NCBI GenBank assembly: GCA_964528795.1
Contig: CAZGUY010000028.1
Location: 1 to 5,929, forward strand
Origin: DATFJC01 sp964528795
Lineage (GTDB): Bacteria; Patescibacteriota; Patescibacteriia; UBA2591; UBA6264
Reading direction: 5' to 3'
DNA: 5,929 bases
Below, piece after piece: positions 1 through 5,784 of the stretch (positions are counted from its first letter, which is position 1; each line of letters opens with the position of its first letter). A program made the position numbers and the translations under genes. The notes beneath the pieces were generated by a model. That model made no database searches. It was not told the origin of the DNA and worked only from the letters and a program-made list of their open reading frames with translations.

Positions 1-86
1 GCCCCGATTGTACAATCTATATAATTTTCATTTGGTTGTGGAGAAAAAGCTTGTATAACCTCATTTAAAAGAACTGGTACGTGCAT
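1..86 (-). CDS. rsmH: 16S rRNA (cytosine-N4) methyltransferase RsmH, N-terminal fragment
   Basis: This is the first 28 codons of a gene that runs off the left edge. The translation begins MHVPVLLNEVIQAF and continues to a YIDCTIG stretch. That is the hallmark start of RsmH (MraW): the HVPVLL.E motif, then the YID.T.G strand and loop that begin the S-adenosylmethionine-binding Rossmann fold. RsmH methylates N4 of C1402 in 16S rRNA in the ribosomal decoding centre. The ATG at 86-84 is chosen because HVPVLL normally follows the initiator Met directly. The gene lies 10 nt after the mraZ stop codon, the standard mraZ-rsmH order of the dcw cluster, and should share the mraZ promoter. An AGGAA sequence upstream is about 15 nt from the ATG, too far for a normal ribosome binding site. 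Only the fragment is visible, so the integrity of the rest is unknown. Confidence 0.93.
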   Translation of the reverse strand, partial: MHVPVLLNEVIQAFSPQPNENYIDCTIG

Positions 87-96
87 AATATATTTT

Positions 97-528
97 TTAA
101 ATTCCTATTTCATCAAGGGCTTCTGCAATATCAGAACTACTTGCTTCTGATTTTTCCTTATAATCTTGCCATATTTCTTTATCCCAGATTTCTAATCTAT
201 CATAAAGACCTGCTATTATTGCTTTTTTATCAAGCTTGGCATATTCCATTAAAAAATCAGGCAAGGTTATCCTTCCCTGTTTATCTGGCTTCATATCCAT
301 AGCCCCAGCTAACATCAAGCGGTTAAAAGCTCTATTTTTTGATTTGCTTATTGGTAAACTTTTAAGTTTTTCAACTAACTTTTGCCAAGATTCTTGAGTA
401 TAAATAGAAAGACAAGTATCAATACCTCGAGTTGCTACTAAACCCTTTTTTAATTGATCTCTAAACTTAACTGGTAAAGCCAGTCTATTTTTATTATCTA
501 TTTTGTATTCGTACTCTCCAATAAACAT
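97..528 (-). CDS. mraZ: Transcriptional regulator MraZ
   Basis: This gene encodes a 143-residue protein, a normal length for MraZ. It starts MFIGEYEYKID and contains the two tandem SpoVT/AbrB-like half-domains of the family. The first carries the D-x-K-x-R-L-x-L-P signature at residues 11-19 and the second carries D-K-Q-G-R-I-T-L-P at 82-90. A typical G..DRLEIWD segment follows near 107-116. In characterised bacteria MraZ forms a ring-shaped oligomer that binds short direct GTGG/TGGG repeats in front of its own gene and controls the dcw operon. Matching repeats lie upstream here at 573-602, which supports autoregulation. The ATG at 528 is the conserved start, and only a weak AAGAGA purine stretch precedes it. 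rsmH follows 10 nt after the stop. The tail beyond residue 125 is Ser/Glu/Ala-rich and probably flexible. Confidence 0.97.
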   Translation of the reverse strand: MFIGEYEYKIDNKNRLALPVKFRDQLKKGLVATRGIDTCLSIYTQESWQKLVEKLKSLPISKSKNRAFNRLMLAGAMDMKPDKQGRITLPDFLMEYAKLDKKAIIAGLYDRLEIWDKEIWQDYKEKSEASSSDIAEALDEIGI

Positions 529-572
529 GTTGTTTTGTCTCTTATTTAATAGTTATCCACATATTTGAAGGG

Positions 573-602
573 TTATCCCCACTTTTATCCACAATTTACC
601 AC
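573..602 (-). promoter_or_regulatory. Putative MraZ operator: three GTGG direct repeats, 10-bp period
   Basis: On the minus strand GTGGT, GTGGA and GTGGG begin at 602, 592 and 582, exactly 10 bp apart, so all lie on one face of the helix. This matches the known MraZ box layout of short G-rich repeats with about 5-nt spacers. A fourth GTGGA begins at 560, but 22 bp from the third and so out of phase. The array starts about where transcription from the predicted promoter would start, a position suited to repression. Binding by MraZ is inferred from family knowledge and from the adjacent mraZ gene. Confidence 0.8.
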
Positions 603-611
603 AACAATTAT

Positions 612-640
612 ATTATATACCATTTTTCTACACATGACAA
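612..640 (-). promoter_or_regulatory. Sigma-70-type promoter of mraZ-rsmH
   Basis: On the minus strand a -35 hexamer TTGTCA (640-635, five of six consensus bases) is followed after exactly 17 nt by a perfect -10 hexamer TATAAT (617-612). The expected start of transcription is near 605, giving a leader of about 77 nt before the mraZ ATG. A second overlapping TATAAT lies at 612-607, with no good -35 at the right distance. The promoter lies between the upstream operon's terminator and the GTGG repeats. Confidence 0.8.
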
Positions 641-667
641 ATATATATTCTGTGGATAACTTTTAAT

Positions 668-696
668 ATAAAAAGACCCACCCTTTAAGGGCAGGT
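668..696 (-). terminator. Rho-independent terminator of the permease operon
   Basis: On the minus strand, 29 nt past the permease stop codon, positions 696-676 fold into a 9-bp stem with a 3-nt loop. Each arm has three G-C pairs next to the loop (closed by one T-A pair), two G-U wobbles, and an outer A-U, C-G, C-G. CTTTTTAT follows directly. On the plus strand the two wobbles become A-C mismatches, so the hairpin is strong only in minus-strand RNA. It separates the upstream operon from the mraZ promoter. Confidence 0.85.
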
Positions 697-724
697 AGAT
701 TAAAATAGATTTTAAATTATTTTA

Positions 725-1852
725 TCAAATTGTAATAATCTGATAAATAACTCCTAATGTAAAAAGGACATAAAATACAAAAGCCAAAACTTTAGGAAGT
801 TTAATTTTATATTCTGGATTTCTTTTACCATGTATTTTTGCCTTGTAAAACGAAGCAACTAAAACAATACTTTGAACTCCTGACAAAATACCACCTGAAA
901 TACCAAGCACTTTAACAAAACTTTTAAGACCAGCTAAAAACAAAAGTAAAGGTACTCCAACTGTTATTGCCCAAGCTGGTAAATAAGGCATATTATAATC
1001 TCTATACCAAAGTTCTTTTAAAACATGACCTAAAGCTAAAAAAGAAGTTGTCATAGTTAATATTCCAAAAATACCTCCTACTAAAACAATTAAATTGGTT
1101 GTAACATTACCTAAACCTAAAATAGCTGTTTCGGTTGTATAAGTACCTGTTACTCCAACCACTACAAGAGCAAAGAGTAAATATATAATTAAAGGCAAAA
1201 CTGAACCTAGAATAATAGCTGGTTTTAATTTTTTCTCCTCTCCTTTTAATATACGTCTCATTGTCGGTACAGCTGATGCACCCCCAAAAGCAAAAAGAAT
1301 TACCCCATAAGGTAAAAACAGTTTGCTAAGATCAATAAATTCTAAATTAGCCATATTTATAAAAGGATAAGCCAGTATAGCAATAAATAAAACCACAAAT
1401 ATTAAACCTATTGCCATAACAGTTTCAATTTCTGATACAATCCCTACTCCTTTATATATAATAAAACTAGCTATTACCCAAAAAACAATTGACCACAACA
1501 TTTCTGTTCCACCTAAAACTGGTCCTAAAATTTCTTTTAAAAACCCCCCTACTCCAATAGTATAAGCTACCATAGCTCCATAAATACCAAGCATCAAAGA
1601 CAAAGTAATAACTACTTTACCCCAATTACCTAAATACTTTTTAACAAAGCCTGGCATTTCTAAGCTTGATTTCGTTCTTAAAACAATTTCTCCATAACAA
1701 AGATTAACCACTAAAAAGACAGCTGCAAAAAGACAAAGATAACCCAAGCCAACCACAAAGCCAACTTGAGCAATAACATAAGGCAGGCCAAATATGCCCG
1801 CCCCAACAACTGTTCCCATTAAAACTGATACTGCTTTTATAAATTTCTTCAT
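725..1852 (-). CDS. APC-superfamily amino acid permease (aromatic/HAAAP- or AA_trans-like)
   Basis: This gene encodes a 375-residue integral membrane protein with about 11 predicted helices (roughly 5-30, 33-58, 77-103, 119-134, 143-161, 180-199, 210-235, 249-275, 292-308, 314-335 and 352-372). The first helix holds GTVVGAGIFGLPY (13-25), the unwound glycine-rich substrate-binding segment of LeuT-fold amino acid transporters. The sixth holds PYGVILFAFGGASAVP (181-196), typical of tryptophan/tyrosine permeases and related AA_trans proteins. It probably imports an amino acid across the cytoplasmic membrane with H+ or Na+. The substrate cannot be read from sequence; aromatic amino acids are a guess from family resemblance. 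Its ATG overlaps the rmuC stop as TAATG, so translation is probably coupled. It ends in TGA followed at once by an in-frame TAA, and then by the terminator. An importer would suit a host-dependent organism with few biosynthetic pathways. Confidence 0.88.
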   Translation of the reverse strand: MKKFIKAVSVLMGTVVGAGIFGLPYVIAQVGFVVGLGYLCLFAAVFLVVNLCYGEIVLRTKSSLEMPGFVKKYLGNWGKVVITLSLMLGIYGAMVAYTIGVGGFLKEILGPVLGGTEMLWSIVFWVIASFIIYKGVGIVSEIETVMAIGLIFVVLFIAILAYPFINMANLEFIDLSKLFLPYGVILFAFGGASAVPTMRRILKGEEKKLKPAIILGSVLPLIIYLLFALVVVGVTGTYTTETAILGLGNVTTNLIVLVGGIFGILTMTTSFLALGHVLKELWYRDYNMPYLPAWAITVGVPLLLFLAGLKSFVKVLGISGGILSGVQSIVLVASFYKAKIHGKRNPEYKIKLPKVLAFVFYVLFTLGVIYQIITI

Positions 1853-2745
1853 TATTCTTTTTCTTGCTTAAGAGATTTAATATTATCTATTTTAGTATTT
1901 AATTTAACTGATTTGTTACTTGCTCTATCAATAGCTGTTTTAGCATTACTAATATGGGTATTTACTTTTCCTATTTCCTCTTGCAATTTTTCGGCTTGCT
2001 TTTTTATAGTTAATAAAGAATCAAAAACCTTTTTAGCATTTTCTTCAATTTTTTGACCCTCTAAACCTACCATTACAACTTTTAAAAAGTAATAAAATGA
2101 ATTGGGTGATACAATATAAACTCTTTTATCTCTTGCATACTCTTCTATATCGCCTTCATTACGAATTATTTCATAATAAATAGCTTCTGATGGAACATAC
2201 ATCAGGGCAAAATTTAGGGTTCCTGAGTCTGGTAATATATACTTTTTTGAAATATCCCTAATATGTTTTCTAACTTCTCTTACAAAATTACTTTCAGCTT
2301 GTTTTTTTTCTTTTTCTTCTGCTTTAACCATTTTATTAAAACTACCCATAGGAAATTTAGAATCAATAGGAATAATGCCTTGCTTAGTCTGAATTATAGC
2401 ATCAACCATTTTCCCGTTTTCAAACTTATACTGTAATTTAAAATGCTTTTTAGAAAAATTTTGTCGCAATAAATCTTTTAAAACCTCTTCCCCAATATTA
2501 CCCCTTAATTTTGGAGACTTTAAAAAATCCTGCAAAGACTCCATCTTGTGACCAATCTCTTTCATAGCTCCTAATTCCTGATAAAAAGAATTAATAGAAT
2601 TTCTAAGGTCTTGAACAGAATCATCAATAATATCTTTTACTTCTGTTTTTTTGGGAACTTTTGCAAATTTATTATACAAAACATAAAACAACAACGACAC
2701 AACAACAATAAGTAATACAATTAATAATATAGATAAGGTTTCCAT
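1852..2745 (-). CDS. rmuC: RmuC-family DNA recombination protein, short membrane-anchored form
   Basis: This gene encodes a 297-residue protein. An N-terminal membrane helix (about 5-25) is followed by a helical linker (30-75), the RmuC domain (about 78-245) and a Lys/Glu-rich coiled coil (about 240-295). Family motifs are clear: RGNIGEE (81-87), VDAII (114-118), IPIDSKFP (125-132), MYVPSEA (182-188) and VSPNSF (212-217). E86, D115, D128 and K130 are spaced like the active site of PD-(D/E)XK nucleases, the fold proposed for RmuC. E. coli RmuC is about 475 residues, so this version lacks most of the long coiled-coil region. RmuC limits recombination at inverted repeats in E. coli, with a poorly defined biochemical role. 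The gene lies 43 nt after the small membrane protein gene, with no ribosome binding site, and overlaps the permease start by one base. Confidence 0.93.
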   Translation of the reverse strand: METLSILLIVLLIVVVSLLFYVLYNKFAKVPKKTEVKDIIDDSVQDLRNSINSFYQELGAMKEIGHKMESLQDFLKSPKLRGNIGEEVLKDLLRQNFSKKHFKLQYKFENGKMVDAIIQTKQGIIPIDSKFPMGSFNKMVKAEEKEKKQAESNFVREVRKHIRDISKKYILPDSGTLNFALMYVPSEAIYYEIIRNEGDIEEYARDKRVYIVSPNSFYYFLKVVMVGLEGQKIEENAKKVFDSLLTIKKQAEKLQEEIGKVNTHISNAKTAIDRASNKSVKLNTKIDNIKSLKQEKE

Positions 2746-2788
2746 AAAAAATAATCAAATTTATTCTATTATCATTTTAGTTAATACT

Positions 2789-2998
2789 TTAGCTTTTGGC
2801 AAACTGAGACAATAAAAAAGCTAAAGCACCAACTCCTAAAAGAATGGCAAATATAAAGTTAAAATCAATCCAAAAGCTTACAAAGCCATACTGTAGTTCC
2901 TCTAGTATGCAAAGTATTAAAACCAAAAAGCCACCCACTACAAAAACTTCTTTAAATATAATGTATAAAATTTTTAAAATCTTTTTTATAAATTTCAT
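2789..2998 (-). CDS. Small membrane protein with two helices, unknown function
   Basis: This gene encodes 69 residues that I do not recognise as a named family. A basic N-terminus (MKFIKKILK) leads into a hydrophobic helix at about 15-33, a short loop with EELQYG (33-38) and a Trp/Asp-containing turn. A second helix follows at about 46-65, then SQFAKS. The positive-inside rule suggests both ends are cytoplasmic with a short external hairpin. Its ATG follows the previous stop by one base (TAATATG), so translation is probably coupled to the anchored protein. The tight linkage is the main evidence that it is a real gene. A role as accessory subunit of the adjacent surface-assembly proteins is possible but unproven. 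Confidence 0.7.
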   Translation of the reverse strand: MKFIKKILKILYIIFKEVFVVGGFLVLILCILEELQYGFVSFWIDFNFIFAILLGVGALAFLLSQFAKS

Positions 2999-2999
2999 A

Positions 3000-3552
3000 T
3001 TAAATTAAAGTCTTTCTAATTTTACGAAACATAAAACCTTTAAAGTCTCTTAAAAATCTAGAAAAATCAGTTTTAGGACGAATTAATTCTACCTTAATAT
3101 TTCTAATAGAAAGCTTTTCTCTATCTTCTGTTAAGCCAGGGGCTGAAATTATAAATTCAAAACCGCGAGCATTTATAAAAGCTTTTCCAACACTAAATTC
3201 CATGCTTGCTTTTTGCCAACCATCTTTTAATTTTTTAGTAGGAATATATTCAGCAATTACATATTCTTTATCATTAAGATTAATACCCTTANNNNNNNNN
3301 NNNNNNNNNNNNNNNNNNNNNNNNNNNNNNNNNNNNNNNNNNNNNNNNNNNNNNNNNNNNNNNNNNNNNNNNNNNNNNNNNNNNNNNNNNNTTTTCAGGA
3401 TATAAATATGTAATAAATTTAGATTCTTCACAAAAATCAGTCTCAACATTAAAATGACCACTGGTTACTAAATTTTTACCACCTAACCAAACCAAAAAAC
3501 CTAAACAGGCTATAATTAAAATTGTTCTAAAAATTATCTTAAAAATCTTCAT
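3000..3552 (-). CDS. Membrane-anchored extracytoplasmic protein, interrupted by assembly gap
   Basis: Two coding stretches flank the N run and are best read as one gene. The N-terminal part (3552-3392, 53 codons) starts MKIFKIIFRT. It has a signal-anchor helix at about 5-24, then polar sequence including SGHFNVETDF. The C-terminal part (3290-3000, 96 codons) has alternating strand-like sequence with WQKASMEFSV, FEFIISAPGL and IRNIKVELIRP. This resembles a beta-sandwich outside the membrane, and the part ends in a basic tail. The two parts are in different frames across the 100 Ns, so the real gap must be a multiple of 3 nt if the gene is intact. The ATG is 3 nt after the stop of the polytopic protein (TAATTTATG), with no Shine-Dalgarno sequence. 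Function is unknown; adjacency suggests a partner of the GT-C-like enzyme. Two separate or frameshifted genes cannot be excluded. Confidence 0.72.
3292..3391. other. Assembly gap (100 Ns)
   Basis: There are exactly 100 unknown bases, a common default length for scaffold gaps, so the true size is probably not known. The gap lies inside the anchored-protein gene. Reading straight through it gives a false frame change. Confidence 0.98.
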
Positions 3553-3555
3553 AAA

Positions 3556-5784
3556 TTAATTATTATTAACTTTAAGAGGTTCATAATACCATATCTTTAC
3601 ATCGCCAATTTCTTTATGATTCCCCATTATCCTATCTAACCTTTTAATTATCCAATCTCTTTCTCCGTAATTAATCCATCTTTTTTCAGTCATAAAATAG
3701 CAAGCCTTCGCCCCAGTTACACTTAATGCTTTTTCAAGGTATTTAATAGAAGGATTTTGATTCATATTATAAAAAAGTTGAACTCTTTCTGGTTGCTGAT
3801 ATTCAAAATAATATGGGAAACCTCCTGTTGTCACCTCTCTTGCTGAAACGGCCTCTAAACTAAGTAAAGGCCAAGTGTTACCCAAAACACAATAAGGTTC
3901 TTCTTTGTCTTTTAATTTTTGCCACAAATATTTTGAAGTCTCATATTCATCCGATGTTACCATTCTGAATTTAGGGCCAGAAATATAAACAGTAGTAGAA
4001 AGCAAGGCTAAAAATATTACAATAGTCACCATTTTGGCCTTTTTTGAAAACAATTTTGATTTAAAAAACCTAAAAAGCCCCCAACTTAAAAAGATTAAAA
4101 ACAAAAATGATACAAAAAGAACTAATCTTTTACTAAAAATGTGATTGCCTTTCATAAAAAAGGAAGCTATCATTTGGCTAAATAAACTAACCACCAAGAT
4201 TAAAAAAAACATTTTACCTAAACTAGGCTTTTTAAACTTTTTAGACTGAGAAAAACCAAATAAACTAATAAGCCAAACTAAAGGAGTTAAAACTATATTC
4301 CAAGCAACAATACCACCCAACACAGAATCACTTAAATTTCTACCTACTGTAGAATAAAGCCAGCCATCCTGCTCAAAACCATAAACATTAGGAAATAAGG
4401 ACTTAGAAACAAGAATTTGACCTAAAAACTCTTTTACAGAATTAAATACTTCTTTTAAATTCATCCCTATCTTAAACCAAGACATATTTTTAAAAGTATC
4501 TAAAAATGGAAAAGAAAATATTAAAAGCAAACTAGCTACAAAAATTAAAAAACCAACCCCTTTAAACTTTTTCTTTTTAAAAAGAACTGCTAAAAGCAAT
4601 ATTTCTAAAAATAAAACCAAATACAAAACATAATTTAAATAAAGTAAAGGCAAACTTATTACAAGAACAGGCCAAAGTTTAGAAAAGGGCCGCTGATTAG
4701 AATAATATTTCATTATTAAAATAAGCAAGAATAAAAATAATAAAAACCCAAAACTACGAGGGGTTGTTATGCTGCCATAAATTATTAAGGGATAAAAACA
4801 CATTGAACCAATTAAAAATAAATACAAAAATTTCTTTTTCTTTGAAAAAAACCTAGCTAATTCTATTAATAAAAATGGTAAAAATACTGCAAACAATATC
4901 CCACCTAAGAAAAGATCAATCCAAAAAACATCCATTCCACTAAGCCATGACAAGGCAATCACCCCTCCCCACATATTAGAATATGAAGTCTTATTCCCTA
5001 CTATTAATACCTCTGGTATTTTTAGGGATCCAAATTTTTTATAAGAGGCTCCTTTCCCAAAAAGAGTTGGTTTATAAACTTCTCCTTGCATTAATGATCT
5101 TTCAGCCCCAATATGACGCCACTTATCTCCCCCAAAGCCTGCCTTATAAGGGATCATAACAAAACAATGCATTAAAAGACTAGATACTATTAAAAGTAAT
5201 ATAAACTTTTTTGTGCTAATCCCCTTAAAAGCTAAAAACCCTAAGACTAAAACAATACCCATCCAAACATATATATAAACATTTGAAATGGTTACCCAAG
5301 GTGAACGAATATATTTTCCAGTTCTAGCTTGAATTAAAATTAAAAAACCAATAACTACCAAAGCAAGCCAAAAATAAAAAAGTTTCTTATTCTCAATTGA
5401 AAAAGAAACTTTACTTACTTTAATAAGAGATTTTACTTTTTTCTGCCAAATAGAAAATATTAAAACCAATATCCCAAGCAATAAAAACAAATGCCATGGA
5501 AAAACCTTATATAAGACAATTGGTATTGCCATCCCAAAACTAACCAAAAAGAATAAACCAAAAACACCAAAAACAAAACAATATCTTTTAAAACCAAGCC
5601 TTTTTAAAATTCTCCCCATCCATAAACCAACCATATAACCATACAATAATAAAAACAAAATATTTAAAATAATATTTTGCCAAACTTTAAAATTAGCAAA
5701 CCACAATCCTACTATAGCTAAACCTAATAAGGTAAAAATGAAATATTTATTTTTTTGAATTTTTAAACTTAAATTACAATTCAT
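3556..5784 (-). CDS. Large polytopic membrane protein, probable GT-C-type glycosyltransferase
   Basis: This gene encodes 742 residues with roughly 17 or 18 hydrophobic helices between residues 14 and 601. There are two larger polar loops (about 213-268 and 430-486) and a soluble C-terminal domain (about 603-742). The first loop contains GGDKWRHIGAERSLMQGE (218-235). It recalls the D-E-x-x-x-x-x-I-A-x-x-x-L-x-x-G segment after the first helix of ArnT/PMT-type (GT-C) transferases, which use lipid-linked sugars. Here D220 is followed by Lys instead of an acidic residue, and the motif follows about seven helices. The C-terminal domain, with CVLGNTWPLLSLEAVSARE (632-650) and a Gly/Phe/Tyr-rich stretch, would be outside the membrane. 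The gene overlaps the preceding glycosyltransferase by 11 bp and is followed 3 nt later by the anchored protein. A role in surface glycan or glycoprotein assembly is inferred. A flippase or polymerase remains possible. Confidence 0.75.
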   Translation of the reverse strand: MNCNLSLKIQKNKYFIFTLLGLAIVGLWFANFKVWQNIILNILFLLLYGYMVGLWMGRILKRLGFKRYCFVFGVFGLFFLVSFGMAIPIVLYKVFPWHLFLLLGILVLIFSIWQKKVKSLIKVSKVSFSIENKKLFYFWLALVVIGFLILIQARTGKYIRSPWVTISNVYIYVWMGIVLVLGFLAFKGISTKKFILLLIVSSLLMHCFVMIPYKAGFGGDKWRHIGAERSLMQGEVYKPTLFGKGASYKKFGSLKIPEVLIVGNKTSYSNMWGGVIALSWLSGMDVFWIDLFLGGILFAVFLPFLLIELARFFSKKKKFLYLFLIGSMCFYPLIIYGSITTPRSFGFLLFLFLLILIMKYYSNQRPFSKLWPVLVISLPLLYLNYVLYLVLFLEILLLAVLFKKKKFKGVGFLIFVASLLLIFSFPFLDTFKNMSWFKIGMNLKEVFNSVKEFLGQILVSKSLFPNVYGFEQDGWLYSTVGRNLSDSVLGGIVAWNIVLTPLVWLISLFGFSQSKKFKKPSLGKMFFLILVVSLFSQMIASFFMKGNHIFSKRLVLFVSFLFLIFLSWGLFRFFKSKLFSKKAKMVTIVIFLALLSTTVYISGPKFRMVTSDEYETSKYLWQKLKDKEEPYCVLGNTWPLLSLEAVSAREVTTGGFPYYFEYQQPERVQLFYNMNQNPSIKYLEKALSVTGAKACYFMTEKRWINYGERDWIIKRLDRIMGNHKEIGDVKIWYYEPLKVNNN

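Larger units (their letters stand above)
553..659. promoter_or_regulatory. Cluster of DnaA-box-like 9-mers
   Basis: The perfect consensus TTATCCACA occurs on the plus strand at 553-561 and 585-593, and on the minus strand at 651-659. A near match, TTATCCCCA, lies at 573-581. Three perfect 9-mers in about 110 bp is far more than chance would give. The stretch 603-650 between the second and last boxes is very AT-rich. The cluster could be a DnaA-regulated promoter for the dcw genes or part of a replication origin. No dnaA, dnaN or other origin-linked gene is visible. Three of the four sites also contain the GTGG core counted as MraZ-type repeats, so part of the signal may be MraZ sites that happen to resemble DnaA boxes. 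The 651-659 copy is inverted and outside the repeat array, so MraZ sites do not explain it. Confidence 0.55.
551..661. repeat. 11-bp perfect inverted repeat flanking the mraZ promoter region
   Basis: AGTTATCCACA at 551-561 is the exact reverse complement of TGTGGATAACT at 651-661. The arms contain the outermost DnaA-box-like sequences and bracket the promoter and GTGG repeats. The arms are about 90 nt apart, so this is more likely a pair of protein-binding sites than an RNA hairpin. Confidence 0.7.

Noticed and set aside
81..302. Plus-strand open frame of 73 codons
   Set aside because: It lies antisense to mraZ and rsmH, both clear family members. Its Leu/Phe/Tyr-rich translation is what the reverse of an AT-rich gene gives.
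603..650. AT-rich stretch as a definite origin-unwinding element
   Set aside because: The promoter explains its composition, and I saw no convincing DnaA-trio-like repeat or origin-linked gene.
725..727. TGA at the end of the permease as a hint of recoded TGA (glycine), known in some CPR lineages
   Set aside because: An in-frame TAA follows directly, so both readings end at the same place. None of the genes here has an internal TGA where Gly would be expected.
2746..2788. Possible internal promoter in front of rmuC (TAGAAT and GATAAT sequences)
   Set aside because: No -35-like hexamer is found 16-18 nt upstream of either, and such AT-rich hexamers are common by chance here.
3202..3405. Plus-strand open frame running through the N gap
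   Set aside because: Half of it is unknown sequence and the rest is antisense to the anchored-protein gene.
3392..3461. Alternative N-terminus beginning MVILMLRLIF for the C-terminal half of the anchored protein
   Set aside because: It exists only because 100 Ns join two frames. The overlapping frame from 3552 has a convincing signal anchor and sits 3 nt after the preceding stop.
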